A stretch of 64,000 bases of DNA, taken from assembly GCF_003515945.1 (NCBI RefSeq), contig NZ_QWLM01000001.1, forward strand, positions 186,001-250,000. Direction: 5' to 3'. Positions 9,836 through 20,517 of this stretch are shown here, one piece after another. Position 1 is the stretch's first letter. The number at the start of each line of letters is the position of its first letter. The translations under genes and the position numbers were made by a program. The DNA comes from Dermacoccus abyssi (lineage in GTDB: Bacteria > Actinomycetota > Actinomycetes > Actinomycetales > Dermatophilaceae). The notes under the pieces are model-generated. The model searched no databases. It was given only the letters and a program-made list of their open reading frames with translations, and was not told the origin of the DNA.

Positions 9836-10285
9836 TTACTGCGCGACCTGGGTGATCTCGAACGGCTTGGGCTGCTGCGCGGCGTGCGGGTGCTCGGCAC
9901 CGCGGTACACCTTGAGCTTGGCGATCTGGGCGCGGCCCAGCTTCGTCTTGGGCAGCATGCCTCGGACGGCCTTCTCGACGGCCTTCTCCGGGTCCTTCGC
10001 CATGAGCTCGGTGTAGGAAGTCGCCGTCAGACCACCCGGGAAACCGGAGTGGCGGTAGGCCTTCTTCTTCTCGAGCTTGGCGCCGGTGAGGGCAACCTTG
10101 TCGGCGTTGATGATGATGACGAAGTCACCGGTGTCGATGTGCGGAGCAAACGTCGGCTTGTGCTTGCCGCGCAGCAGCGCCGCGGTCTGGGACGCGAGGC
10201 GGCCCAGAACGACGTCGGTGGCGTCGATGACGTGCCAGGCGCGGTCGGCCTGCGCCGACTCCTGGTTGGGGGTGAACGTACGCAC
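9836..10285 (-). CDS. rplM: 50S ribosomal protein L13
   Basis: 149-residue early-assembly protein of the large subunit. The start is GTG at 10285 (VRTFTPNQE), preceded by AAGGGA; the longer open frame upstream has no protein-like character. The conserved [36 protein letters not shown] and YRHSGFPGG blocks are present. First gene of the rplM-rpsI unit. Confidence 0.97.
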   Translation of the reverse strand: MRTFTPNQESAQADRAWHVIDATDVVLGRLASQTAALLRGKHKPTFAPHIDTGDFVIIINADKVALTGAKLEKKKAYRHSGFPGGLTATSYTELMAKDPEKAVEKAVRGMLPKTKLGRAQIAKLKVYRGAEHPHAAQQPKPFEITQVAQ

Positions 10286-10376
10286 GGTCGTTCCCTTCGT
10301 TCTGTCGTTGACGATGGGGGCGGCCACTTCGCACGTCACACCCTGTGCAGGGCGCGCTGCGAAGCAACAGATGTCA

Positions 10377-10406
10377 ATGTTACGCGGCCCTGCTGACCTG
10401 AACCAA
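10377..10406 (-). promoter_or_regulatory. Candidate rplM promoter
   Basis: Minus strand TTGGTT (10401-10406), 18-bp spacer, TAACAT (10377-10382), about 90 bp upstream of the rplM start. The -10 fits TANNNT; the -35 is a partial match. Confidence 0.45.
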
Positions 10407-10487
10407 TCGAGCGCAAACCGTGACAACCATTGCGGCCCAACGCTTTTCATCGCCGTTCAGTGGGCCACCTCCGCGCACGAGTCACTC

Positions 10488-10528
10488 TTTGCACAACTTT
10501 TGTGCAAAATCTTCACGCGTCGTACCCT
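10488..10528 (+). promoter_or_regulatory. Promoter with overlapping operator palindrome, HTH regulator gene
   Basis: Nine-base perfect inverted repeat: TTTGCACAA (10488-10496), CTT spacer, TTGTGCAAA (10500-10508). Its right arm contains the -35 hexamer TTGTGC (10500-10505); after a 17-bp spacer comes TACCCT (10523-10528), and the ATG is 7 bp further on. A bound repressor would cover the -35 element, so this looks like autoregulation of a leaderless transcript. Confidence 0.6.
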
Positions 10529-10535
10529 GGATGCC

Positions 10536-11102
10536 ATGGAGCCCACGGCTGCCGCAGACACCTACCGAGTGCTCGCTCACCCTCTGCGCTCACGCATCCT
10601 CGCCCATCTGCGTCTGCACGGTGGCTCGACCTCCGCCGAGCTCGCCCGCGCACTCGGCACACACACCGGCGCCACGAGCTACCACGTGCGTGTCCTCGAA
10701 TCGGCGGGCCTCGTCGAGGACACCGGGCTCGGCAACGCCAAGACCCGGGTGTGGGCGATCGCCGACGACGAATCCGACGATGACGACGGTCCGACGACCG
10801 ATGCTCTCGGCTTCATCGACGAGGCCGACGCGGAGGACGCGCGGTGGCTCGAGCACGACTACGTCACCCACGTCAGCGAACGCGCCCACGCCTGGGTCGA
10901 CGAGCAGGAGGGCTGGACCTACGTGTGGCAGGAGGAGTGCCGCGCCTTCGACGCTCCCGTCCTGGTGAGCGAGGAGCAGATGAGCGCGCTGCGTTCCGAG
11001 ATGGAGGCGCTGCTCGGGCGCTACCGCCGCATGGGTGCAGGTACACCCGGCGCTCGCCGGGTGGCCGTCACCGTCATCCCGCTGCCCCTGCCGCCGAGCT
11101 GA
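10536..11102 (+). CDS. Winged-helix (ArsR-like HTH) transcriptional regulator
   Basis: 188-residue predicted DNA-binding protein. Residues about 6-75 form a winged helix: TYRVLAHPLRSRILAHLRLHGGSTSAELARALGTHTGATSYHVRVLESAGLVED in consecutive segments matches the ArsR/HTH_20 pattern, followed by a wing (NAKTRVWAIADD). No metal-binding ELCVCDL-type motif is seen. The C-terminal half is acidic and Trp-rich and resembles ligand or dimer domains of uncharacterised actinobacterial HTH proteins. The start at 10536 is favoured by a -10 hexamer 7 bp upstream. No transporter or enzyme partner is adjacent; it converges on truA with a 2-bp gap. Confidence 0.85.
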   Translation: MEPTAAADTYRVLAHPLRSRILAHLRLHGGSTSAELARALGTHTGATSYHVRVLESAGLVEDTGLGNAKTRVWAIADDESDDDDGPTTDALGFIDEADAEDARWLEHDYVTHVSERAHAWVDEQEGWTYVWQEECRAFDAPVLVSEEQMSALRSEMEALLGRYRRMGAGTPGARRVAVTVIPLPLPPS

Positions 11103-11104
11103 GC

Positions 11105-11941
11105 TCAGGCGTGCGGCAGCTCGCGCATGACACGCGACGCCTCCGCGCGCGCTGCCCACTCCTCGGCCGGCGGGTACGAGACCTCCTCGAGGCACAAGCC
11201 GTGCGCCGGCATGACGACGACGCCCGGGTCACGACGGCCGGATGTCATCACCTCGCGTGGCCAGCCGACATCCCTGCGCCCCTCCCCCACAGGCACCACC
11301 GCGCCGACGAGGGCCCGCACCATCGAGTGGCAGAAGGCATCGGCCTCGATCCGCCCGACGACGACACCCTCGTCGTCCCGGCTCCAGCCGTAGTGCAGGA
11401 GAGTGCGAATCGTCGTGGCTCCCTCGCGCTTCTTGCAGAACGCCGCGAAGTCGTTCAGCCCGACGAGTCGTGCGGCTGCCTCGTTCATGGCCTCGACGTC
11501 AAGGCCCCGCTTCACGACGACCGTGTCGTGGCGGCGCAACGGGTCGAGCTGCTCCGGCCGATCGAGGATGCGATACGAATACCGCCGCTGTGTCGCCGAG
11601 AAGCGCGCGTCGAAGTCTTCGGAGACGTTCGCCACGCGTCGCACGACGACGTCACGCGCGAGAACTCCGTTGAGGCGGGTGACGAGCGCCTCGGCGGGCG
11701 TGCGATCGCTGCGTCCCGGAAGACGCTCAGCCACCACCTGGTCGAGGTCGACGTGGCAGACGCCCCCACGGCCGTGGACACCGGCATCCGTCCGGCCGGC
11801 CACGGTGAGCTTGAGGCCGTCGACGCGGCACACCGTCTCGAGGGCCGAGGTCAGTTCACCCTCGACCGTCCTGCGCCCCGGCTGCGCCGCCCACCCGCTG
11901 AACTCGGTGCCGTCGTAGGCGAAGTCGATCCGAAAGCGCAT
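11105..11941 (-). CDS. truA: tRNA pseudouridine(38-40) synthase
   Basis: 278-residue enzyme isomerising uridines 38-40 in the tRNA anticodon stem-loop. Starts MRFRIDFAYDGTEFSGWAAQ; the catalytic aspartate is Asp52 in AGRTDAGVHG. Length is normal for TruA. Position after rplQ is the standard bacterial order. The gene follows a terminator-like repeat by about 20 bp and has no good Shine-Dalgarno sequence, but TAGGCT (minus strand, 11949-11954) ends 7 bp before the ATG, suggesting a separate leaderless transcript. Confidence 0.95.
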   Translation of the reverse strand: MRFRIDFAYDGTEFSGWAAQPGRRTVEGELTSALETVCRVDGLKLTVAGRTDAGVHGRGGVCHVDLDQVVAERLPGRSDRTPAEALVTRLNGVLARDVVVRRVANVSEDFDARFSATQRRYSYRILDRPEQLDPLRRHDTVVVKRGLDVEAMNEAAARLVGLNDFAAFCKKREGATTIRTLLHYGWSRDDEGVVVGRIEADAFCHSMVRALVGAVVPVGEGRRDVGWPREVMTSGRRDPGVVVMPAHGLCLEEVSYPPAEEWAARAEASRVMRELPHA

Positions 11942-11962
11942 GGGCGAAAGCCTACCGACAAC

Positions 11963-12006
11963 GACGGAGCCCACCCGACCTCCGAAGAGGAAGGGTGGGC
12001 TCCGTC
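11963..12006 (-). terminator. Terminator-like repeat after rplQ
   Basis: Perfect 14-bp arms (11963-11976 and 11993-12006; core GGAGCCCACCC) with a 16-base loop, 40 bp after the rplQ stop and 21 bp before the truA start. It likely ends the alpha-operon transcript. Confidence 0.65.
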
Positions 12007-12046
12007 CGAGATGATCACCGCAAGGCGGGAATCACGAGCGTGACGC

Positions 12047-12517
12047 TCAGGCCTCGTCGACCTTCTGAGCCTCAGTCGCGGCCGGAGCGGCCTGCTCGTC
12101 CTTGGCCGCACGCTGCGTGGCAGCCTCGGCCTCCTTGACCGTCGACTGCTTGGCGGAGTAGGCCTCACGCACGAGCTCGATGACGACCATGGGGGCGTTG
12201 TCGCCCTTACGGGGAGCGATCTTGGTGATGCGCGTGTAACCGCCCGGACGCTCGGCCATGTCGGGCGCGATCTCCGTGAAGAGGCGGTGGACAACGCCCT
12301 TGTCGCCGATCGAACGCATGACGCGACGACGCGAGGCGAGGTCACCGCGCTTGGCGAACGACACGAGACGCTCGGCGTACGGACGCAGGCGCTTGGCCTT
12401 GGCTTCCGTCGTCGTGATGCGGTCGTGGGCGAACAGCTGCGTGGCCATGTTGGCCAGGATCAGCCGCTGGTGCGCCGGGCTACCGCCGAGGCGGGCACCC
12501 TTCGTGGGGGTAGGCAT
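12047..12517 (-). CDS. rplQ: 50S ribosomal protein L17
   Basis: 156-residue large-subunit protein. Begins [21 protein letters not shown]; the conserved core through [11 protein letters not shown] is followed by an Ala/Glu/Lys-rich C-terminal tail of about 30 residues that is longer than in E. coli and common in actinobacteria. Last gene of the alpha block, 60 bp after rpoA. Confidence 0.97.
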   Translation of the reverse strand: MPTPTKGARLGGSPAHQRLILANMATQLFAHDRITTTEAKAKRLRPYAERLVSFAKRGDLASRRRVMRSIGDKGVVHRLFTEIAPDMAERPGGYTRITKIAPRKGDNAPMVVIELVREAYSAKQSTVKEAEAATQRAAKDEQAAPAATEAQKVDEA

Positions 12518-12577
12518 GTGTTTCTCCTTGGTCTACCGGTCCGCTCCGAGTGGGCTCGGAGCGATCCGAAAAGCTGC

Positions 12578-13597
12578 TCAGTACTGCTCGTCCTCGGCGA
12601 GGTCCGCGCCGTCGGCGTCCTCGTCGTAGCGGTCGGCGATGACGCTGGCGTCGAACCCGGGCGGGCTGTCCTTCAGCTGGAGGCCCATGTCACGGAGCTT
12701 GTCGGCGACCTCGTGGATCGACTTCGAACCGAAGTTACGAATGTCGAGCAGGTCAGCCTCGCTGCGGGACACGAGTTCACCCACGGTGTGGATGCCCTCG
12801 CGCTTGAGGCAGTTGTAGGAGCGGACGGTGAGGTCGAGGTCCTCGATCGGCAGAGCCAGGTCCGCGGCGAGCGCGGCGTCGGTCGGCGACGGGCCCATGT
12901 CGATGCCCTCGGCCTCGACGTTGAGCTCACGGGCCAGACCGAACAGCTCGACGAGCGTCGAACCGGCCGAAGCCATGGCGTCACGCGGAGCCATCGAGTT
13001 CTTCGTCTCGACGTCGACGATGAGCTTGTCGAAGTCGGTGCGCTGCTCGACTCGCGTGGCCTCGACCTTGTAGGTCACGGCCAGCACGGGCGAGTAGATG
13101 GAGTCGACCGGGATGCGGCCGATCTCCTGCTCCGCCGACTTGTTCAGCGCTGCCGAGACGTAACCGCGGCCGCGCTCGACCGTCAGCTCCATCTCGATGT
13201 TGCCCTTGTCGTTGAGCGTGGCGATCTCGAGGTCCGGGTTGTGCACCTCGACACCGGCCGGGGGCGCGATGTCAGCGGCGGTGACCACTCCGGGGCCCTG
13301 CTTGCGCAGGTACATCACCACGGGCTCGTCGTGCTCCGAGGAGACGACCAGACCCTTGATGTTGAGGATGACCTCGGTGACGTCTTCCTTGACGCCCGGG
13401 ATCGTCGAGAACTCGTGCTGCACACCGTCGATGCGAAGGCTGGTGACGGCGGCACCGGGGATGCTCGAGAGCAGGGTGCGACGCAGGGAGTTGCCGAGCG
13501 TGTAGCCGAAGCCCGGCTCCAGGGGCTCGATGACGAACCGCGAACGGCTCTCGGAGACAACTTCCTCCGACAGGGTGGGGCGCTGTGCGATGAGCAC
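12578..13597 (-). CDS. rpoA: DNA-directed RNA polymerase subunit alpha
   Basis: 339-residue subunit that dimerises to nucleate polymerase assembly. The N-terminal domain (about 1-225) carries [26 protein letters not shown]; the C-terminal domain (about 245-315), which touches UP elements and regulators, carries [22 protein letters not shown] and the [10 protein letters not shown] helix-hairpin-helix. An acidic tail ([15 protein letters not shown]) ends the protein. It lies between rpsD and rplQ in the usual order, but a 155-bp gap with a hairpin separates it from rpsD. Confidence 0.98.
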   Translation of the reverse strand: MLIAQRPTLSEEVVSESRSRFVIEPLEPGFGYTLGNSLRRTLLSSIPGAAVTSLRIDGVQHEFSTIPGVKEDVTEVILNIKGLVVSSEHDEPVVMYLRKQGPGVVTAADIAPPAGVEVHNPDLEIATLNDKGNIEMELTVERGRGYVSAALNKSAEQEIGRIPVDSIYSPVLAVTYKVEATRVEQRTDFDKLIVDVETKNSMAPRDAMASAGSTLVELFGLARELNVEAEGIDMGPSPTDAALAADLALPIEDLDLTVRSYNCLKREGIHTVGELVSRSEADLLDIRNFGSKSIHEVADKLRDMGLQLKDSPPGFDASVIADRYDEDADGADLAEDEQY

Positions 13598-13698
13598 TGT
13601 CGATGTCCTTTCCTACGGCGACCGCTATTTGACGCCGGGTGAACGAGCAGGAATCGAGTCCTGCGCCGGAACGAGCTCTGTCTCTCGAACCGGCCGGT

Positions 13699-13738
13699 GG
13701 ACGGCGGCGGGCGCACTGGGTGCGGCCTGCCGCCGTCC
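13699..13738 (-). other. Hairpin between rpsD and rpoA
   Basis: Ten-base perfect arms (13699-13708 GGACGGCGGC and 13729-13738) with a smaller inner stem (CGCAC/GTGCG), beginning 14 bp after the rpsD stop. It may be an attenuator, RNA-processing site or partial terminator that sets rpoA dosage. Confidence 0.5.
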
Positions 13739-13752
13739 GACGTGAAGAAGGA

Positions 13753-14360
13753 TCAGTTCTTCGAGTAGAGCTCGACGATGAGCTGCTCGGTGAGCTGGCT
13801 GTCGATCTGCTCACGGGTCGGCAGCTGGTGGATGAGCACCTGCAGCGTGCCGGGCACGACGTGCAGCCACGCCGGAACCGGACGCTCGCCGAACGTCTCG
13901 CGAGCGAGCTGGATCGGGAAAGCCTCGCGCGACTTCTCACGGACCGTGATGATGTCGTACTGCTCCACGCGGTAGGACGGAACGTCGACGCGCTTGCCGT
14001 TGACCTCGAAGTGACCGTGCGTCACGAGCTGACGAGCGGCACGACGGGTGCGGGCAAGGCCTGCGCGGTAGATGACGTTGTCGAGGCGGGACTCGAGGAT
14101 GACGAGCAGGTTCTCACCGGTCTTACCAGGACGGCGCGCGGCCTCCTTGTAGTAACGGATGAACTGCTTCTCCATGACGCCGTAGGTGAAGCGAGCCTTC
14201 TGCTTCTCCTGCAGCTGGTGGAGGTACTCCTTCTCCTGGACGCGGCCGCGGCCGTGCTGTCCGGGCGGGAAGGGGCGCATCTCGAAGTTCTTGTCGCCAC
14301 CGACGAGGTCGGTCTTGAGTCGACGCGACTTCTTGGTGATCGGGCCGGTGTAACGGGCAT
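13753..14360 (-). CDS. rpsD: 30S ribosomal protein S4 (apparent frameshift at codon 2)
   Basis: Primary 16S-binding assembly protein of the small subunit. The ATG at 14360 has a proper AGGAG 10 bp upstream, but reading from it leaves the S4 frame immediately. The S4 frame resumes from GCC at 14358 (ARYTGPITKKSRRLKTDL, then VGGDKNFEMRPFPPGQHG) and runs intact to the stop. One base is missing: the usual ATG-GCC-CGT is here ATG-CCC-GT. No in-frame ATG, GTG or TTG exists before Met at 14280, and a TAG lies upstream. Starting at 14280 would drop 27 conserved residues. The restored length, 202 residues, is normal. This is most likely a sequence error. Confidence 0.9.
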
Positions 14361-14407
14361 GGTGGGTTGTCTCCTAGTTCGTCAGGAAGGTCGTGCGGAT
14401 CTGGTGA

Positions 14408-14815
14408 TCAGACGCGACGACGCTTGGGCGGGCGGACGCCGTTGTGCGGCGTGGGCGTGACATCGCTGATCGCGCCGACCTCGAGGCCGGTTGCGGTGAG
14501 CGAGCGGATGGCGGTCTCACGACCGGAACCCGGGCCCTTGACGAAGACGTCGACCTTGCGCATGCCGTGGTCCATGGCACGACGCGCGGCGGCCTCGGCG
14601 GCCATCTGCGCTGCGTAGGGGGTCGACTTGCGGGAGCCCTTGAAGCCAACCTGGCCCGCGGACGCCCACGAAATCACGGCACCGGTGGGGTCCGTGATGG
14701 AAACGATGGTGTTGTTGAACGTGCTCTTGATGTGGGCCTGGCCCGCAGCAACGTTCTTCTTCTCCTTGCGGCGCACCTTCTTGGCGCCCGCGGCCGTACG
14801 GCTCTTGGGAGGCAT
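14408..14815 (-). CDS. rpsK: 30S ribosomal protein S11
   Basis: 135-residue small-subunit platform protein. Starts [20 protein letters not shown], a basic tail, followed by the conserved [33 protein letters not shown] and the C-terminal [17 protein letters not shown]. Standard alpha-block position between rpsM and rpsD. Confidence 0.98.
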   Translation of the reverse strand: MPPKSRTAAGAKKVRRKEKKNVAAGQAHIKSTFNNTIVSITDPTGAVISWASAGQVGFKGSRKSTPYAAQMAAEAAARRAMDHGMRKVDVFVKGPGSGRETAIRSLTATGLEVGAISDVTPTPHNGVRPPKRRRV

Positions 14816-14880
14816 AGTTCGAATCTCCTGTTTCGACGCTCGTTAGAGGAAGTAGTCGTGCTCAGCGTGAGCTGAGTGAC

Positions 14881-15255
14881 TTACTTGGCCTTCTTCTTGC
14901 CGGCCACGGTGCGCTTCGGACCCTTGCGGGTACGAGCGTTCGTCTTGGTGCGCTGACCGTGCACGGGCAGGCCACGGCGGTGGCGCAGACCCTCGTAGCT
15001 ACCGATCTCGACCTTGCGGCGGATGTCGGCGGCGATTTCACGGCGCAGGTCACCTTCGAGGCGGAAGCTGGCCTCGAGGTGGTCACGCAACTTGACGAGA
15101 TCTTCCTCGGTGAGGTCGCGGACACGGGTGTCCGGGTTGACGCCGGTTGCTGCCAGCGTCTCCTGAGCGCGGGTGCGTCCGACGCCGAAGATGTAAGTGA
15201 GGCCAACCTCGACGCGCTTCTCGCGCGGCAGGTCGACACCGATGAGACGTGCCAT
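14881..15255 (-). CDS. rpsM: 30S ribosomal protein S13
   Basis: 124-residue head protein that contacts the P-site tRNA and the inter-subunit bridge. Starts [21 protein letters not shown] at 15255, where AGGAG precedes the ATG; a longer frame starting at 15294 is unsupported. Helix-hairpin-helix [13 protein letters not shown] and the basic [19 protein letters not shown] tail are present. First gene of the alpha block proper, after a 280-bp gap following rpmJ. Confidence 0.98.
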   Translation of the reverse strand: MARLIGVDLPREKRVEVGLTYIFGVGRTRAQETLAATGVNPDTRVRDLTEEDLVKLRDHLEASFRLEGDLRREIAADIRRKVEIGSYEGLRHRRGLPVHGQRTKTNARTRKGPKRTVAGKKKAK

Positions 15256-15345
15256 GAGTTCTCCTGAATCATGAGCGGAGGTCTGGAGCAACACCGGTCC
15301 CGCTATGGCGTGAACCCCGTTGCCGATGTCGGCGGGTCCGCGGGT

Positions 15346-15458
15346 CCCCGGCCTCCGCGCCGGGGGTGACGTCCACTGGCGTGTCTCGTGAACAGATCGC
15401 TGTTTCCATCGCTCTGATGAGATCTCGACGACGATCCGCGTGCGGGTCTCGTCAGAGC
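15346..15458 (-). other. Two hairpins in the rpmJ-rpsM gap
   Basis: The 280-bp gap 15256-15535 holds no credible gene. It contains CCCCGGC/GCCGGGG (15346-15352 with 15359-15365) and GCTCTGATGAGA/TCTCGTCAGAGC (15411-15422 with 15447-15458, one T/G position). They may terminate infA-rpmJ transcripts or form an rpsM leader structure; sequence alone does not decide. Confidence 0.45.
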
Positions 15459-15535
15459 CCAGTGGGGCCGGGTGCTGCAGTTGTTTTTGCTGCGTCCTGT
15501 GGAAGACGCTGCGAGCAAGATGCTCTAGGGGATGA

Positions 15536-15649
15536 TCAGCCCTGGCGCTGCTTGTGGCGCAGGTTGTCGCAGATCACCATGACGCGCCCGTTACGGCGAA
15601 TCACCTTGCACTTGTCGCAGATCTTCTTGACGCTCGGCTGAACCTTCAT
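15536..15649 (-). CDS. rpmJ: 50S ribosomal protein L36
   Basis: 37-residue protein, the smallest of the large subunit. It reads [20 protein letters not shown] and then [17 protein letters not shown]. The zinc ligands Cys11, Cys14, Cys27 and His32 are all present, so this is the zinc-containing (C+) form. It lies 89 bp after infA, the normal order. Confidence 0.97.
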   Translation of the reverse strand: MKVQPSVKKICDKCKVIRRNGRVMVICDNLRHKQRQG

Positions 15650-15738
15650 CTGCCTGCTGTCTTGTCGATCGCGCCCCTGACACGCGAGCCGCGCTGCATC
15701 CGCGAGGGAGCAGCGCGCCGGCCAAGGACTGGGTTGAA

Positions 15739-15960
15739 TCAGCGGTAACGGAAAACGATACGGCCGCGGGTCAGGTCGTACGGCGAGAGCTCCACCACGA
15801 CCCGGTCCTCAGGGAGGATTCGGATGTAGTGCTGACGCATCTTGCCCGAGATGTGAGCGAGCACCTTGTGACCGTTCGTCAACTCGACCCGGAACATTGC
15901 GTTCGGGAGAGCCTCGACGATCGTGCCCTCGATCTCGATGACACCGTCCTTCTTGGCCAT
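15739..15960 (-). CDS. infA: Translation initiation factor IF-1
   Basis: 73-residue S1/OB-fold protein that occupies the ribosomal A site during initiation. [20 protein letters not shown] and the ending [15 protein letters not shown] are near invariant. It leads the infA-rpmJ unit downstream of map; a promoter candidate and a hairpin lie in the 191-bp gap upstream. Confidence 0.98.
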   Translation of the reverse strand: MAKKDGVIEIEGTIVEALPNAMFRVELTNGHKVLAHISGKMRQHYIRILPEDRVVVELSPYDLTRGRIVFRYR

Positions 15961-16071
15961 GTCCTCCGCATTTCGCTGAGCGATCCCACCCCGGTTGGGT
16001 GTGATCTCGTGCAGGTCCGCGACACGCCTTGACCCAGGTTCGGGCAGGGTGTGACAAACAGACCGTTCACC

Positions 16072-16100
16072 AGTCTACGATCAGCGTCCGCCATCCCCAA
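16072..16100 (-). promoter_or_regulatory. Candidate infA promoter
   Basis: Minus strand TTGGGG (16095-16100), 17-bp spacer, TAGACT (16072-16077), about 110 bp before infA. Its upstream half overlaps the hairpin that follows map. Confidence 0.4.
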
Positions 16101-16114
16101 ATCGGGGACGGCGG
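16088..16114 (-). terminator. Terminator-like hairpin after map
   Basis: Eleven-base arms (16088-16098 and 16104-16114) with one A/C mismatch and a 5-base loop, 38 bp after the map stop. Confidence 0.5.
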
Positions 16115-16151
16115 GCGCCGAGGCACACGCCTGCGAAGGCGCACGGACACC

Positions 16152-17068
16152 TCAGTCGTCGAGCCCTCCGTAGAGGTCGCCGAGCGCGCTGCGCCCGCCG
16201 TCGTGCGCGGTGAGAACCCACAGGCCGCGCTCGGTGACGGCGACCGTGTGCTCGAAGTGGGCGGCGAGCGAGCCGTCGTCGGTCTTGACCGTCCAGCCGT
16301 CGTCGAGTTCGTGGGTCTCGTACGTTCCGAGCGTCACCATCGGCTCGACGGCGACAACTAGGCCGGTCTCGACCTTCGGCAGCCGCTCCGAGACTGCCTC
16401 GTTGTAGACCGTCGGCTCCTGGTGCAACTCGCGCCCGACGCCGTGGCCCGTGTACCCGTCGACGATCTCGAAGTCGGCCAGTTCGGCGTACCCCGTGCGC
16501 AGGGCGGCTTCGACCTGGGAGCCGACGTCGTTGAGGCGCTTGCCGGCGGCAAGGGCTCGAATGCCGGCCCACATCGAACCTTCGGCCGCGAGGACGAGGG
16601 AACGCACGGCATCGCCCCCGGCGGCCGCGATCAGCCCTGCTTCGTCGAGGTGGAGGTCCTCCCCCGCGTGACGAGCCGCCACCCGTGCGGCGCCGGCCGG
16701 GTTGTCGTCGCTCGCGCCGACGACGAACGTCAGCGCGGAGTCGCCGTGCCAGCCGTCGACGATCGCACCGCAGTCGAGGGAGACGACGTCGCCCTCGCTC
16801 AGGACCCGGGGCCCGGGGATGCCGTGAACAACCTCGTCGTTGACCGAGATGCACAAGGTGGCCGGGAAGCCGTGGTAGCCGAGGAAGGAGGGCGTGGCGC
16901 CACGCTCACGCATGTGGTCGTGGGCGACGGCGTCGACGTCCTGCGTCGTCATGCCGGGACGGGCGGCGAGCGCGGACGCACGAAGCGCCGAGCCGGTCAC
17001 GAGACCGGCCCGGCGCATCGCGCGGATGTCGTCGCTCGACTTCAGGGGAAGGCGAGTGCGTCCGAACA

Positions 17069-17069
<1 letters not shown>
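16152..17069 (-). CDS. map: Type I methionine aminopeptidase
   Basis: 305-residue metalloprotease that removes the initiator methionine from new proteins. Predicted active-site residues are His82 (EVVHGIPG), metal ligands Asp99 (SLDCGAI), Asp110 (HGDSALTF), His209 (GYTGHGVGRELHQEP), Glu242 (AVEPM) and the Glu of FEHTVAVTE. The region between the second aspartate and the SMWAGIRAL helix (about residues 120-158) is roughly 20-25 residues longer than in E. coli Map. The start overlaps the adk stop (ATGA), giving the usual secY-adk-map coupling. Confidence 0.96.
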
Positions 17070-18959
<1,890 letters not shown>

Positions 18960-19112
18960 TACAACCTCCTGCGCCACGCGCTTACGTGGCAGGTTTTTGG
19001 ATCGATCCGTCGGGCCAAAAGGCCGTCAGGTGAGTTCGCGACTCGGGCGCGGGTACGCCGGGCGCAAGCATCAACGGATGAACGATACCTGTCCGTTCCC
19101 CCGTGATGCGAA

Positions 19113-19160
19113 GAACCCCGGCCCGGGCGGTCACATCGTGACTCCCCCGGACCGGGGTTC
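19113..19160 (-). terminator. Terminator of the spc block after rplO
   Basis: Fifteen-base arms (19113-19127 GAACCCCGGCCCGGG and 19146-19160) with one mismatch, 17 bp after the rplO stop. It implies that secY-adk-map uses its own promoter within 18960-19112. Confidence 0.6.
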
Positions 19161-19177
19161 ATCGGTCGAACAGTGCG

Positions 19178-19648
19178 TCACTCAGCGGTGACGGAACCGC
19201 CGGCGGCCTCGATCTTCTCCTTGGCCGAAGCCGAGAACTTCTGGGCCGTGACGTTCACCTTGACGGTGATGTCACCGGTGCCGAGCACCTTGACCGGCTG
19301 GCCCTTGCGGACCGCACCCTTCTCGACGAGCGCAGCGACGTCGACGTCGCCACCGTTCGGGAAGAGAGCCGAGATCTTGTCCAGGTTCACAACCTGGTAC
19401 TCGACCTTGAACGGGTTCTTGAAGCCGCGGAGCTTGGGCAGACGCATGTGCAGCGGCGTCTGGCCACCCTCGAAGCGGGCGGGAACCTGGTAACGAGCCT
19501 TCGTACCCTTGGTACCACGGCCTGCGGTCTTACCCTTCGAGCCCTCACCGCGACCGACACGGGTCTTCGCGGTCTTGGCTCCCGGGGCGGGACGCAGGTT
19601 GTGGATCTTCAGGGTCGAACCGCCCGTAGCTGCCTTGGTGTCAGCCAT
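19178..19648 (-). CDS. rplO: 50S ribosomal protein L15
   Basis: 156-residue late-assembly large-subunit protein. The Gly-rich basic N-terminus ([34 protein letters not shown]) and [16 protein letters not shown] are diagnostic. It follows rpmD by 2 bp and closes this ribosomal block before secY. Confidence 0.97.
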   Translation of the reverse strand: MADTKAATGGSTLKIHNLRPAPGAKTAKTRVGRGEGSKGKTAGRGTKGTKARYQVPARFEGGQTPLHMRLPKLRGFKNPFKVEYQVVNLDKISALFPNGGDVDVAALVEKGAVRKGQPVKVLGTGDITVKVNVTAQKFSASAKEKIEAAGGSVTAE

Positions 19649-19650
19649 TG

Positions 19651-19833
19651 TCAGTCAACCTCCTCGACGGTCACGAGGTGCGCGACCGCGCGGACCATGC
19701 CACGGAACTCGGGGCGGTCCTCCTTGACGACCGTGTGGCCGATGCGCTTGAGGCCCAGCGAACGCAGGGTCTCGCGGTGCTGCGGCTTGCCACCGATCTC
19801 GGAACGGATCTGGGTCACCTGGAGCTTAGCCAT
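19651..19833 (-). CDS. rpmD: 50S ribosomal protein L30
   Basis: 60-residue protein ([20 protein letters not shown], then [17 protein letters not shown]). The ATG at 19833 overlaps the rpsE stop (ATGA); a GTG one codon upstream is less likely. Order rpsE-rpmD-rplO is standard. Confidence 0.97.
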   Translation of the reverse strand: MAKLQVTQIRSEIGGKPQHRETLRSLGLKRIGHTVVKEDRPEFRGMVRAVAHLVTVEEVD

Positions 19834-20480
19834 CACGCATCAGCTCCTGCCGACATCGCGTGCTGCATCGCTGCCGGGGCAACCGCGTCGAGCGGCAGAC
19901 CACGGCGGGCGGCGACAGCCTCCGGACGCTCGAGACCCTTGAGGGCCGCGACCGTCGCGTGGACGATGTTGATCGAGTTCGACGAACCCAGGGACTTCGA
20001 CAGGACGTCGTGGATACCTGCGCACTCGAGCACGGCGCGAACCGGACCACCGGCGATGACACCGGTACCCGGCGAAGCCGGCTTCAGCAGGACGACGCCT
20101 GCGGCGTCCTCACCCTGGACGGGGTGCGGGATGGTGCCCTGGATGCGCGGGACGCGGAAGAAGTTCTTCTTCGCCTCCTCGACACCCTTGGCGATGGCGG
20201 CCGGAACTTCCTTGGCCTTGCCGTATCCGACACCCACGGTGCCGTCACCGTCACCGACGACCACGAGGGCGGTGAAGCTGAAGCGACGACCACCCTTCAC
20301 GACCTTGGCGACACGGTTGATGGTGACGACGTTCTCGACGTACTGGTTGCGCTCTTCCTCGCGACCGCGGCCACGGCCGCCGTCACGACGACCGCCGTCA
20401 CGACGGTTGTCACGCTGGTTGTTGTCGCGCTCGCCGCCCGTCTGAGCGGTACCGGCGCCTCGACGCTGGGGTCCAGCCAT
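19833..20480 (-). CDS. rpsE: 30S ribosomal protein S5
   Basis: 215-residue small-subunit protein involved in decoding fidelity. The first 45 residues are an Arg/Gly/Asp-rich low-complexity extension; the double-stranded RNA-binding core begins at [21 protein letters not shown] and includes [15 protein letters not shown] and [15 protein letters not shown]. Longer than E. coli S5 (167) because of both tails, as in other actinobacteria. Confidence 0.97.
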   Translation of the reverse strand: MAGPQRRGAGTAQTGGERDNNQRDNRRDGGRRDGGRGRGREEERNQYVENVVTINRVAKVVKGGRRFSFTALVVVGDGDGTVGVGYGKAKEVPAAIAKGVEEAKKNFFRVPRIQGTIPHPVQGEDAAGVVLLKPASPGTGVIAGGPVRAVLECAGIHDVLSKSLGSSNSINIVHATVAALKGLERPEAVAARRGLPLDAVAPAAMQHAMSAGADA

Positions 20481-20517
20481 CAGACATTCCTCTTCTCGGC
20501 GTTGTTCTTGTTGGTCA

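Noticed and set aside
14022-14360. A 112-codon frame starting at the rpsD ATG
   Set aside because: It is the out-of-phase reading of S4 produced by the apparent base deletion, not a different protein.
15303-15518. A 71-codon minus-strand frame between rpmJ and rpsM
   Set aside because: No ribosome-binding site, no recognisable domain, and it overlaps both hairpins; more likely a leader or terminator region.
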